A stretch of DNA of 64,000 nt, from the NCBI RefSeq assembly GCF_030506285.1, contig NZ_CP119422.1, positions 4,699,501 to 4,763,500 of the forward strand. The letters are read 5' to 3'. Shown in pieces: positions 9,056 to 18,856 of this stretch. A program made the position numbers and the translations under genes. The notes under the pieces were generated by a model that saw nothing but the letters and a program-made list of their open reading frames with translations, ran no database searches and was not told where the DNA came from. The DNA is from Catalinimonas niigatensis. Its GTDB lineage: Bacteria > Bacteroidota > Bacteroidia > Cytophagales > Cyclobacteriaceae. Position 1 is the first letter of the stretch; each line of letters starts with the position of its first letter.

Positions 9056-12000
9056 ATGTACCTGATCTTTGATACCGAGACTACCGGACTGCCCCGCGAC
9101 TATAATGCGCCCATTACCGATGTAGACAACTGGCCCCGTATTGTACAGCTTTCCTGGCAGTTGCATGCCGCCGATGGAAAGCTGCTCAACCAGCAGGATT
9201 ATATCGTGAAGCCGGAGGGGTTCACCATTCCTTTCAATTCCGAAAAAGTACACGGTATCTCTACCGAAAGAGCGCTGAAAGAAGGGCATCCGCTGGAGGA
9301 AGTGCTCAGTATCTTCAACAAAGATCTGGAGCGTACCAAACTGGTCATCGGGCATAATGTAGACTTTGATATCAACATCACCGGGGCAGAACTGGTCAGG
9401 ACGAGTCTGCCTACTCATCTGATGAATATCCAGAAGCTGGATACCAAAGATGAGTCTACCGATTTCTGTAAAATTCCCGGCGGACGAGGAGGCAAGTACA
9501 AATGGCCCACGCTCTCCGAACTGCATCAGAAGCTTTTTGGCGTAGGCTTTGACGGAGCGCACAATTCCGCTTTTGACGTAGATGCTACTGCCCGCTGCTT
9601 CTTTGGCCTGATGAAAGAAAGGGTCGTAAAGCCTTTTAATGAAGAGGTACCGCTGGAGCAAATTACTTACGAAGCGCCTGATCTAGAAGATGCTAGTCGT
9701 GCAGCAGCAAAAGAAAAGGAAGCAAAAACTCCGGCCGTTCCGCTAAGCACCGAGCCTGTTAAAGAGATCAAAACCGCGCCATTCAGCCACCTGCATGTAC
9801 ATTCTCAGTATTCTATTTTACAAAGTACTGCCAACTTTAAAGATGTGATAGCGGCAGCCAAGGCACAGGGCATGCCTGCCGTAGCCATTACCGATCTGGG
9901 AAGCCTTTTTGGTGCTTTCAAAGCGGTAGCCGAAGGTAAGCGTCAAGGCATTAAGGTCATCATTGGCTGCGATGTGTACGTGGTAGAAGATCGTCATCAG
10001 AAGAAATTCACCAAAGACATGAAAGACCAGCGCAGCCTGCAACTGCTACTGGCCAAAAATCAGGAAGGCTATCAAAACCTCTCCAAGCTTTGCTCATTGG
10101 GTTACATTGAAGGCTACTATGGTGGTTTTCCTCGTGTAGACAAAGAACTCATCCAGAAATATAAACAAGGACTTATTGCCACTACGGGTAGTATTTCTGG
10201 TGAAGTACCTGACCTGATCCTGAACGTAGGGGAACATCAGGCCGAAGAAGCCTTTGTATGGTGGAAAGATACTTTTGGGGAGGATTTTTATGTAGAACTT
10301 CAACGCCACGGGCTGGAAGAAGAAAACCGTGTCAATGAAATTTTACTCCGTTTTGCCAGAAAATATGGTGTCAAGGTCATTGCTACCAATGACGTGTATT
10401 ACACCAAAAAGGAAGATGCCGATGCCCACGACACTTTGCTTTGCGTTAAGAATGGGGATGTGATGTCTATGCCCAAGGGAAGGGGGCGGGGATTTCGTTT
10501 CGGGATGCCCAATGATGAGTTTTACTTCAAGACAGAAGAAGAGATGAAACGACTCTTCCAGGACCTGCCGGAAGCCATCACCAATACCTATGAAATTGTA
10601 GAGAAAACAACAGAACTCAAGCTGGACCGTGATATTCTGCTGCCCCGCTTTGAAATACCACAGGAGTTTGAAGATCAGGATGATTACCTACGCCACTTAG
10701 CTTATGAAGGTGCTAAAACTCACTATCCGGAAATTACACAGGAACTTAGAGAACGCATAGACCTTGAACTGAAGATCATCAAGGACATGGGCTTCCCCGG
10801 TTACTTCCTTATTGTTCAGGATTTTATCAATGCAGCCCGTAAAATGGGCGTAAAAGTAGGTCCGGGACGTGGTTCTGCCGCCGGTTCGGTGGTTGCCTAC
10901 TGTACCGGGATTACCAATATTGACCCCATCAAATATGACCTGCTCTTTGAGCGCTTTCTCAATCCCGAGCGTATCTCCATGCCCGATATTGACATTGACT
11001 TTGACGATGACGGACGGCAGGATGTGATAGATTATGTAATCAAAAAGTATGGACGGAACCAGGTGGCCCAGATCGTGACCTTTGGTACGATGGCTCCCCG
11101 CATGTCCATCCGCGATGTGGCGAGGGTGAGCGAATTGCCCTTATCGGAAGCTAATCGCATTGCCAAACTTGTTCCTGAAAGACCGGGTACTACCTTCGAG
11201 CAGGCACTGGCGGAAGTATCGGAATTGCAGGACATCAAGCGGGGCAGGGATAAGCAATCGGAAGTAGTAAATTTAGCCCAGACGCTGGTGGGTTCGGTAC
11301 GAGGCACCGGTATCCATGCCGCCGGAGTTATCATTGCTCCTGATGATTTATTAGAATATATTCCTGTCAAAACAGATAAAGATTCTGACCTTTTCATCAC
11401 CCAGTTTGATGGTTCGGTGGTAGAATCAGCCGGTATGCTGAAGATGGACTTTCTGGGGCTGAAGACCCTAACCATCATCAAAACTGCCCTGGAAAATATC
11501 AAGCAGAATCATGGTATTGACATAGATATTGACACCATTCCACTGGATGATGAAGTTACATATCAACTTTACCAGCGAGGGGATACGGTGGGTACTTTCC
11601 AGTTTGAGTCGGATGGTATGCGGCAGTGGATGCAAAAACTCAAACCCAACAACATAGAAGATCTGATTGCCATGAACGCCCTCTACCGTCCGGGACCTAT
11701 GCAGTTCATTCCTAACTTCATTGACCGTAAGCATGGCCGGGAGAAGGTAGAATATCCGCATCCGCTGCTGGAAGGTATTCTTAAAAACACCTACGGAATC
11801 ATGGTCTACCAGGAACAGATCATGCAGACAGCGCAGATTCTGGGGGGCTACTCACTAGGCGGTGCAGATTTGCTGCGCAGGGCCATGGGTAAGAAGAAGA
11901 TAGAGGAGATGAACAAGCAGCGGGAAATCTTCGTCAAAGGAGCCAAGGAAAAGCACGGAATTGAGAAGGCCAAAGCCGAAGAAGTGTTCTCCATCATGGA

Positions 12001-13252
12001 GAAGTTTGCGCAGTATGGATTTAACCGTTCACACTCCGCTGCCTACTCGGTAGTAGCCTATCAGACCGGTTACTTAAAAGCCAATTATCCGGCAGAATAT
12101 ATGGCTGCGGTGCTTACACACAATATGAGCAATTCTGATAAGGTAACGCTCTTTTTGGATGAGTGTAAGCGGCAGAATATCAATGTGTTGGGACCGGATG
12201 TCAATGAGAGTAGATACTTTTTTGGCGTAAATAAGGAAGGGCAGATTCGCTTTGGATTGGGGGCGGTGAAAGGAGCAGGTGAGAATGCAGTAGGGGCAAT
12301 CATTGAAGAGCGGGATGAAAAGGGACTTTACAAAGATATTTTTGAGTTTACCAAGAGAATTAATCTACGTCAGGTGAACAAAAAAACGCTGGAAGTGCTG
12401 GCTATGGCTGGTGCTTTTGACTGTTTTGATGGTGTACACCGAAGACAATATTTGTATTCGGAAGAAGGAGATAACAGCCTGCTTGAGAAAGCCTGTAAGT
12501 ATGCAACCACACTACAACAGGAAGAGGACTCAGCTCAGCAATCCTTGTTTGGAGGCAGTAATGGCACAGAAGTAATGCTGCCCAAAGTCACAGACTGCGA
12601 ACCTTACAGTGAAATAGAAAAGCTGAAGATAGAGAAAGAGGTCATCGGATTCTATATTTCCGGCCATCCGCTGGATCAGTTTAAGCTGGAAATAGAAAAT
12701 TTCTGTACCTGTACCGTTGATCGGGTAGAGAATCATAAAAACCAGGATATCTCAGTAGCCGGGATTGTCACCAGCTATCAGGAGCGACAGACCCGCACCG
12801 GTAAGCCATTTGGCCTGGTAACCATAGAAGATTATCAAGCCTCTCTGAATCTGGCTTTCTTTGGAGAAGACTTTTTGAGTAACCGCCACCGGCTGTCGGT
12901 AGGGGAATTTGTGTATGTAAGAGGCAAAGTGGAAGAGCGCTATAACCAGCCGGATGTATGGGAACTTCGTCCTCAGACAGTGCAATTGCTAAGCGAAATC
13001 CGGGAGAAAATGACCAAAGGTATACAGCTTAATATTTCAGTAGAGGCATTAAACGAAACCCTGGTAACAGATTTAGAAGAATTATTGAAAAACTACCAGG
13101 GTACATGCTCGCTCAGGATCAATCTTCAGGATGGGATAGAAAATATTACAGTAGATACCATGTCGCGTAGGTTCAAAGTGAAGCCGGAGAACGCCTTTTT
13201 TCAGCAACTGGAGCAACTACCTAACGTCAGTTATCAACTAAAGAATGGTTGA
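9056..13252 (+). CDS. dnaE: DNA polymerase III alpha subunit with fused N-terminal proofreading exonuclease
   Basis: A 1398-residue replicative polymerase. Residues 1-190 are a DEDDh 3'-5' exonuclease (epsilon-like): Exo I YLIFDTETTGLP, Exo II GHNVDFD, Exo III HNSAFDVDATA. A linker leads to a PHP domain from about 243 (HLHVHSQYSIL, AITDLGSLFG). The polymerase palm and fingers follow, with KVGPGRGSAAGS and the catalytic aspartates in PDIDIDFDDDGR near residue 644 and in KMDFLGLK near 797. An OB-fold lies around 1225-1300 (ISVAGIVTSYQ, FGLVTIEDYQ). The exonuclease-polymerase fusion is the normal form in Bacteroidota, so proofreading is in cis. The gene stands alone. Confidence 0.97.
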   Translation: MYLIFDTETTGLPRDYNAPITDVDNWPRIVQLSWQLHAADGKLLNQQDYIVKPEGFTIPFNSEKVHGISTERALKEGHPLEEVLSIFNKDLERTKLVIGHNVDFDINITGAELVRTSLPTHLMNIQKLDTKDESTDFCKIPGGRGGKYKWPTLSELHQKLFGVGFDGAHNSAFDVDATARCFFGLMKERVVKPFNEEVPLEQITYEAPDLEDASRAAAKEKEAKTPAVPLSTEPVKEIKTAPFSHLHVHSQYSILQSTANFKDVIAAAKAQGMPAVAITDLGSLFGAFKAVAEGKRQGIKVIIGCDVYVVEDRHQKKFTKDMKDQRSLQLLLAKNQEGYQNLSKLCSLGYIEGYYGGFPRVDKELIQKYKQGLIATTGSISGEVPDLILNVGEHQAEEAFVWWKDTFGEDFYVELQRHGLEEENRVNEILLRFARKYGVKVIATNDVYYTKKEDADAHDTLLCVKNGDVMSMPKGRGRGFRFGMPNDEFYFKTEEEMKRLFQDLPEAITNTYEIVEKTTELKLDRDILLPRFEIPQEFEDQDDYLRHLAYEGAKTHYPEITQELRERIDLELKIIKDMGFPGYFLIVQDFINAARKMGVKVGPGRGSAAGSVVAYCTGITNIDPIKYDLLFERFLNPERISMPDIDIDFDDDGRQDVIDYVIKKYGRNQVAQIVTFGTMAPRMSIRDVARVSELPLSEANRIAKLVPERPGTTFEQALAEVSELQDIKRGRDKQSEVVNLAQTLVGSVRGTGIHAAGVIIAPDDLLEYIPVKTDKDSDLFITQFDGSVVESAGMLKMDFLGLKTLTIIKTALENIKQNHGIDIDIDTIPLDDEVTYQLYQRGDTVGTFQFESDGMRQWMQKLKPNNIEDLIAMNALYRPGPMQFIPNFIDRKHGREKVEYPHPLLEGILKNTYGIMVYQEQIMQTAQILGGYSLGGADLLRRAMGKKKIEEMNKQREIFVKGAKEKHGIEKAKAEEVFSIMEKFAQYGFNRSHSAAYSVVAYQTGYLKANYPAEYMAAVLTHNMSNSDKVTLFLDECKRQNINVLGPDVNESRYFFGVNKEGQIRFGLGAVKGAGENAVGAIIEERDEKGLYKDIFEFTKRINLRQVNKKTLEVLAMAGAFDCFDGVHRRQYLYSEEGDNSLLEKACKYATTLQQEEDSAQQSLFGGSNGTEVMLPKVTDCEPYSEIEKLKIEKEVIGFYISGHPLDQFKLEIENFCTCTVDRVENHKNQDISVAGIVTSYQERQTRTGKPFGLVTIEDYQASLNLAFFGEDFLSNRHRLSVGEFVYVRGKVEERYNQPDVWELRPQTVQLLSEIREKMTKGIQLNISVEALNETLVTDLEELLKNYQGTCSLRINLQDGIENITVDTMSRRFKVKPENAFFQQLEQLPNVSYQLKNG

Positions 13253-13503
13253 TAATGGGAAGTAAGGATATTTTCTAGGGAACTTTGGTAGAGGCTATAA
13301 GCAAAGCCTCAGCAGTGCACCTGGACAGATTAGTTGCTAGTATACAGATTTTGAAATATGATAAGATTAGTTACTTAACACAAGGTTTGTATTATTTGAT
13401 CTCATTTATAGTCTATAGGTGTAAAACTGGAGTAAAAATGATACTAATTCAATTTTATTGTCTTCAATGAAGCTTTAGTTGGACTATTTTGAATTTTTTA
13501 ATA
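13253..13503. other. Intergenic region downstream of dnaE
   Basis: AT-rich. A small hairpin GAGGCT/AGCCTC near 13291-13310 lacks a T-tract and is not called as a terminator. A 61-codon open frame at 13285 has no recognisable feature. Confidence 0.4.
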
Positions 13504-13713
13504 TAACGCGAGTTCGGAAAAGAAAATACCCTAAAAAACCATCCTATGGCACTCTGAGCTATTTTTTTCTAAGAATGTGAGGTGGAAAAATGGCGTGAGA
13601 GCCGCCTGCGCTCGGTCTCCTTGTAGGGAGATTGCTACGACTTTCAGCTCCAAAACCTTGCTCAAAGCCTCTGAATGGACGGTTTTTTTAAATTTAATTT
13701 CGAATTCACGTTA
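13504..13713. mobile_element. MITE-like nested inverted-repeat element (about 210 bp)
   Basis: Outer ends TAACGCGAGTTCG (13504-13516) and CGAATTCACGTTA (13701-13713) are inverted copies with two mismatches. A second inverted pair, AAAAAACCATCC (13533-13544) and GGACGGTTTTTT (13677-13688), matches at 11 of 12 positions. Partial inverted similarity continues inward around CTCTGAGC and GCTCAAAG. The GC-richer centre has a short hairpin (GAGAGCCG with CGGTCTC). There is no coding capacity. The layout is that of a miniature inverted-repeat transposable element or an insertion-sequence remnant; the parent element is not in the window. Confidence 0.55.
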
Positions 13714-13844
13714 AGATAGCAAGTAAGGTTTATTCACTATTGTTTTTGATGTTTGCAATCAGTTTAAGAGCCAAATAGGTTACATTCATTCGCTTACATA
13801 CATTAGCCGATCATAGACCAGTATAAGATCATTCTGCTTATTAG

Positions 13845-13863
13845 TATTATTGTGTCTTGGATA
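13845..13863 (+). repeat. 19-nt upstream element shared by both T9SS genes (copy 1)
   Basis: TATTATTGTGTCTTGGATA occurs here and again at 18808-18826, each time shortly upstream (24 and 30 nt) of the ATG of a tandem paralog. The first eight bases TATTATTG differ by one base from the -7 box TAnnTTTG, so it may be a duplicated promoter/leader. Confidence 0.6.
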
Positions 13864-13887
13864 GTTTATACATCCTACAGATACATT

Positions 13888-16800
13888 ATGAATAAGGTTA
13901 CTGAATTCTCCCCATCAAAAAAACAGTGGTTCTTTATATTTATTTTTACTGTTATTTCCACCTTCTCTTATGCACAGGCAACGTTTAGAGCTTCTTCTTC
14001 AGGTATATGGAGCAGTGCCAGTACCTGGACGATACAAAGTGGTCTTGATACCGACGGTATTCCTGATGGTGACGACGATGTAATTATTCCCGATGGCTTC
14101 ACCGTATCCTTATCTGCTACTCAGGCTTGTCGTAACTTAGTTATCAATTTTGGAGGTATTTTGATGTTTAATGGACAGTCTTTTTCATATACTGATGCTT
14201 ACATTGATAATGCGGGCGGCACAAAACTATATATAAGTAAATATGATGGAAATGGTAACTGGAATTCAAATTCAAACTGGTATGATGGTTCTCCTGGAGC
14301 TGCCGATAACATATATGTAGCAAATACCACCAGCCAAAATGTTTCTGCCACCTTATCTGGAAATATTACGATCTCTTCTGAGGGACGTTTAGAGCGCAAT
14401 GGCTTAACTATTGACAATGCAAGTACTTCTCTCTTAGTAGATGGTACTTTAGCTGTGACAAATAACTTGAGCTTTAACTCAAATAAAACGATCAGAGGAA
14501 AAGGTACTCTGTCAGCTACAGGCCAGCTCAATTTAAATCAAAGAATACTCACAATTGCTTCCGGTTCTGACCTTTTGTTTCAACCTTCCAATAATGTATT
14601 TGGTGGAAACTCTCCCGGTGGCTTTATCCAAAATAATGGTACTGCTACCTTCGCCTCAGGAATTCAAAATGTAGCATTTACTAATAATGCCAATGCTTAT
14701 GTGAGGTTTCAAAATAGTAACTTATTATCCTTTCCATTAAGTGCTACTGCATCCGGTAATACAGTAGAGTATGCATGTACGAACAATCAGGCTAGTATCA
14801 TCAATACCACCTATCATCACCTAACACTCTCTACTACCATCAATTCAGGCAATGTGATTAGCAATAATCTGAATATCAATGGTAATTTGACCATCAACGC
14901 AAACACGAATTATTCGTCAAGAATACTAACAATTGGTGGCAACTGGATTCACAACAATGGCACTATTACAAGTACAAGTACATCTGCTGTAGTATTTAAC
15001 GGAATACAGGATCAAACTATCAGCTCAGCCATTCTTAGTACAGTTAATCTCCCGAACCTAACTATAAATAAAGCTTCAGGGGCGTTACTTGCTTCTAAAA
15101 ATGTAATAGTCAATGCTACATTGACGATGACCAGAGGAAATATTGTGTTAAGTGGGACCAAATTGACAGTAGGGACCAGTACAGCTTCAGTAGGGACTTT
15201 GAATTACACAGAAGGATATATCGTTGGCCAGTATGAAAAATGGATAGGTACAAGTGGCACATATAAGTTTCCACTGGGCACCACTACCTCCAGCAGAGTC
15301 GTGGATGTGACTTTAAATAGTCTGGTTGCTGGTTCCTTATCTTCACAATTCATGGCAACTGCCCCTGGTACTTCTGGGCTTCCGGTTTCTGTAAATGGTA
15401 CCAACATCTACAATACATTCTCTGAAGGCATCTGGAGGTTTAATGCTGGCAACAGCTTCTCCAGTAGTTCATACAATATAACGGCATATGCTGGAGGATT
15501 TGATAGCTTTGAGTTTGACAGCAATGATGATGCACGCTTATTGCTAAGAACGGCTACCAACTGGGTGAATGGCGGGCAAACCAGTAGTTCAGCCAATGCA
15601 GCAGTTTCGCCTAAAGCTGTAACAGGGTCAGGTTTCACTACTACTTTGTCTTCTTCTCTGGACCTGGCTATAGGGAGTTCTCTCAACTGTACAGCAGTCA
15701 CTGCAGAAACTGTTTCAGGGAGTGCTGAGGTCTGCACTAGTTCCACAGTGGTTTATTCAGTCGCGCAAAAAGCGGTTACAGGTATCTCAGATTTTAAATG
15801 GCAGATCATGGGAGGGGGGAACATTACAGCTTATTCCACCAATGGATCAAGCTTTACTTCAGTAACCAGCCAGACCAGTATCTCTGGTACTGATTATAAG
15901 TATGTACGCGTAGTTTGGCCTGCCATTGGTACAGCCTCAGCCTCAGTAGTAGTAAGTGAAAAATCTGCAGGATGTGGTTATGGGGCATCTTCTACTTTGC
16001 CAGTAAGAGTAGGTACTGTGCCACCTTTAGGCATTAGTGGGCGAACCATCGTAGCTAAAGGCGCAGAAGGAATCACTTATACTTTACCAGATGCAGTAGC
16101 AGGCTATACCTATAGCTGGTCAGTCACCAATGGTACCATTGTAGGCAGTTCTTCTGGTACAGATCTTACAAGCATCATAGTAAATTGGGGTAATCAGACC
16201 GGAACGCAGAACGTAAGGGTAGTGGCACAAGCGCTTACTTGTTCAGCAGCAACTCCTGTAAACCTGACAGTTGATGTATACAATGTAATTGATTCAAACA
16301 ATACAACTGTTAGTCCTATAAATCAAACACGTTGGAGTACTGGTTCAAACTGGGTCGGTGGAAGTGTCCCTAACACTACAGAAAGTGCCCGTATTGTTAC
16401 TGGGAATTACATTTCATTAAGTCAGAGTCAGTCAATAAAAAACTTGATAGTAATCGGGACACTTAATTTAAATGGGCAAACTCTTAACGTTTCTGGAGAC
16501 ATTGAGGTGTATGGGGCTATCACAGGTACTGGAACTATCAATTTAACAGGTGCCAACAGCAGCATCATTGGTACAGGAACAATAACAAGCAATATTGATA
16601 TAAGAAATCTGAAGACAGTCGTAAATGGAACAACTTTAACCATCACCGGAAATGTATCCATCGCCAATGGTGCTGCAGTGACTAATAACGGAAACATTAC
16701 CATTACCGGAAACCTTACTGATGGAAATAGCTCCTCCTGGACGAATGGACAGGGAACAGCGATAAACCCAACGCTATTGTCCGTGTCCGGTTCTTTGTTT

Positions 16801-18315
16801 GGCAGCAACCAAGGTGTTCTACGTGCAGCCAATCTTTACAATACGGTAATTTACACGGGAAGTACATCTACAAATATTAAGGTTCCTGAAAATGCCATCT
16901 ATTATAATCTGATAGTGAATTCAAGTGCTACCAAAACTATGGATGGTGGAGCGGTCAGTTTTCTAAAGATTAATGGAAGCTATGTCGTATCATCAGGTAC
17001 TATGAACTTCCAGAATTTTAGTGCTCCTAAATATGTAGAATTTAACGGTACTACTCCCCAAACCATCAATCTTACCGGAGGAACTGTGCAAATTGGAGGA
17101 AATGCAGGGTTTCCTTCGCTTGCCATCAATAATGCTACAGGAGTAAGTTTGAACAGCAATCTTACCTTTCATATTAATAGTACACTTACGCTTTCTAGTG
17201 GTGTTGTAACTACTGGAGCTAATATATTGTCAGTGACTAATCCATCTTCAACTGCGGTTATTGGAATAGGAAGTGAAGCTACCCATATCAATGGTGTACT
17301 TAGAAGGGCTACTAACTCAAACAACTGGTATAATTTTCCTATAGGAACTGGCTCAGACTTCAAGAGAGTAGAAGTTCAGCCTGCTAGTGGTAATAATACT
17401 TTTGAAGTACAATCCTTTAACTCTGCCTACAGCAACACTACGTCTGTAGATGGTACTACTTTAACCACTTCCAGCAAAATCAGTGAGATTGAATACTGGA
17501 ACATCTCCAGAACCTCAGGCTCTTCGGGGGCCAAGCTTAGATTATATTGGGACAATGCCGGAGAAAGCGGTGTTATTTCTACCACAGCAGGTGACCTGGT
17601 GGTTGCCCACTGGAATAGTACTGCCTGGCATAGTGTCGGAGGCGCTGTGATAAATAGCACATCCGGCTATATTGAATCAAACCTGGTTTCTTCATTTTCA
17701 CCATTTACCTTTGCTTCTCCAACAGGAATCAACCCCCTTCCCGTAGAACTGATGAGCTTCAAGGTAGGAATGAAGCGTGGAGAAGCATTGCTTAGCTGGA
17801 GGACGGCCTCCGAAGAAAACAATGACTTTTTTGAAGTACAGCGTTCACTTAATGGAAAAGATTGGACGACGATAGGCATTGTGGAAGGTGCCGGAGATAG
17901 CCATCAGGAACTTGGCTATTCCTATGCTGATAAAAATCCTGTATATAGCGTCAGCTATTACCGTCTGCGCCAGGTAGATTTTGATGCCCAGTATGAATAT
18001 TCAAAAGTGATTGTACTGGAAAATTTATTAGATGATACGGAACTGCCTCAGCCTGAACTGCTGCTCTATCCAAATCCTGCACAGTTGGATAAACTGCTCA
18101 TTCGTGCTCTACACCTACATGCAGGGGAGCAAGCAGAGGTAAGTTTATCCGACATCTACGGAAAGCAATATCTATATGAACGCGTGATGCCGGAAGAGCT
18201 TGAGATAGGGATAAAAATGATTCATAGCTTGAAGGTACCAGATGGACTTTATTTAGTGAGTGTTAGACAAGACAAAATCTGGATACAAAAAAAGCTGATT
18301 TTGAAGAAAAACTAG
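13888..18315 (+). CDS. T9SS-secreted beta-rich surface protein with C-terminal sorting domain
   Basis: About 1475 residues from ATG 13888; an in-frame GTG at 13852 lies inside the repeated upstream element and is disfavoured. A Sec signal peptide (hydrophobic run ending FSYAQA) leads to a G8-like segment (GIWSSASTWT, DDDVIIPDG). Long runs of short Gly/Asn/Thr/Ser strands (such as LNINGNLTINAN) suggest a right-handed beta-helix or stacked beta-sandwich. A second similar entry occurs mid-protein (RWSTGSNWVGGSVPN). The end has LPVELMSFKV with a Fn3-like piece, and a sorting domain with LLYPNPAQ, LSDIYGK, PDGLYLVSV and KKLILKK. T9SS exports such proteins across the outer membrane and anchors or releases them. 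Likely an adhesin or matrix protein; enzymatic motifs were not seen. Confidence 0.85.
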   Translation: MNKVTEFSPSKKQWFFIFIFTVISTFSYAQATFRASSSGIWSSASTWTIQSGLDTDGIPDGDDDVIIPDGFTVSLSATQACRNLVINFGGILMFNGQSFSYTDAYIDNAGGTKLYISKYDGNGNWNSNSNWYDGSPGAADNIYVANTTSQNVSATLSGNITISSEGRLERNGLTIDNASTSLLVDGTLAVTNNLSFNSNKTIRGKGTLSATGQLNLNQRILTIASGSDLLFQPSNNVFGGNSPGGFIQNNGTATFASGIQNVAFTNNANAYVRFQNSNLLSFPLSATASGNTVEYACTNNQASIINTTYHHLTLSTTINSGNVISNNLNINGNLTINANTNYSSRILTIGGNWIHNNGTITSTSTSAVVFNGIQDQTISSAILSTVNLPNLTINKASGALLASKNVIVNATLTMTRGNIVLSGTKLTVGTSTASVGTLNYTEGYIVGQYEKWIGTSGTYKFPLGTTTSSRVVDVTLNSLVAGSLSSQFMATAPGTSGLPVSVNGTNIYNTFSEGIWRFNAGNSFSSSSYNITAYAGGFDSFEFDSNDDARLLLRTATNWVNGGQTSSSANAAVSPKAVTGSGFTTTLSSSLDLAIGSSLNCTAVTAETVSGSAEVCTSSTVVYSVAQKAVTGISDFKWQIMGGGNITAYSTNGSSFTSVTSQTSISGTDYKYVRVVWPAIGTASASVVVSEKSAGCGYGASSTLPVRVGTVPPLGISGRTIVAKGAEGITYTLPDAVAGYTYSWSVTNGTIVGSSSGTDLTSIIVNWGNQTGTQNVRVVAQALTCSAATPVNLTVDVYNVIDSNNTTVSPINQTRWSTGSNWVGGSVPNTTESARIVTGNYISLSQSQSIKNLIVIGTLNLNGQTLNVSGDIEVYGAITGTGTINLTGANSSIIGTGTITSNIDIRNLKTVVNGTTLTITGNVSIANGAAVTNNGNITITGNLTDGNSSSWTNGQGTAINPTLLSVSGSLFGSNQGVLRAANLYNTVIYTGSTSTNIKVPENAIYYNLIVNSSATKTMDGGAVSFLKINGSYVVSSGTMNFQNFSAPKYVEFNGTTPQTINLTGGTVQIGGNAGFPSLAINNATGVSLNSNLTFHINSTLTLSSGVVTTGANILSVTNPSSTAVIGIGSEATHINGVLRRATNSNNWYNFPIGTGSDFKRVEVQPASGNNTFEVQSFNSAYSNTTSVDGTTLTTSSKISEIEYWNISRTSGSSGAKLRLYWDNAGESGVISTTAGDLVVAHWNSTAWHSVGGAVINSTSGYIESNLVSSFSPFTFASPTGINPLPVELMSFKVGMKRGEALLSWRTASEENNDFFEVQRSLNGKDWTTIGIVEGAGDSHQELGYSYADKNPVYSVSYYRLRQVDFDAQYEYSKVIVLENLLDDTELPQPELLLYPNPAQLDKLLIRALHLHAGEQAEVSLSDIYGKQYLYERVMPEELEIGIKMIHSLKVPDGLYLVSVRQDKIWIQKKLILKKN

Positions 18316-18807
18316 TCAGCATTTTATAAGTACTCTAGCAGTCAAAACAAAATAGACTTATCATTTCATTCTTGAAGTTTTCTTTGTCGCTATGAAGAAG
18401 AGGATAAAAGAATTAGTAGCAAAAGAATTATCTCTTGTTTTGTTAGAGATTAACCCAAATTCTTATTCTGAGGAATAAGATATGCTTTACTTGTGTGCTA
18501 CCAATATATGAGAACAGAAATTCTGTAAGCTGTCTCAATTAATTACGCTGATAAGTTCCTGCAAGCTTTTCTTCATTTGTGCAATACCAGACCTATATTA
18601 CTTCCATTCCCTTCCACACAAATTGTACTTTTAACGTATATACCTACATTTTTTTGGCTTTATTCAAGTTCATCTCCAAAAAGATAGAAGTCTTACTCAC
18701 TCATAAAGTGTAGGTTTCACTAGCATTTAAAAACGAAAGCACTTTATAAGGCTTATCACTTACATCCCCCTACTACTAGACAATACTAAGGTTAGTTCAC
18801 TTGTCAT
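18316..18807. other. Intergenic region between the T9SS paralogs
   Basis: About 490 AT-rich bases with no coding frame, no clear terminator and no repeats other than the 19-nt element at its end. Confidence 0.4.
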
Positions 18808-18826
18808 TATTATTGTGTCTTGGATA
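18808..18826 (+). repeat. 19-nt upstream element shared by both T9SS genes (copy 2)
   Basis: Second perfect copy of TATTATTGTGTCTTGGATA, 30 nt before the ATG of the second paralog. Flanking bases diverge apart from a partly similar TT-ATA stretch directly after it. Confidence 0.6.
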
Positions 18827-18856
18827 ATTGATAAACTGTACTCAATCAAGACCATT

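Noticed and set aside
9056-9650. Exonuclease-DnaE fusion as a novelty
   Set aside because: This fusion is the normal form in Bacteroidota, so it marks lineage and is not unusual.
13291-13310. Hairpin GAGGCT/AGCCTC after dnaE as terminator
   Set aside because: Only six base pairs and no following T-run.
13285-13470. 61-codon open frame downstream of dnaE
   Set aside because: No family resemblance, no operon context, AT-rich intergenic composition.
13852-13887. GTG start extending the first T9SS protein (and GTG 18815 for the second)
   Set aside because: The extensions would place polar residues before the signal peptide. The identical DNA around both GTGs is better explained as a shared promoter/leader element.
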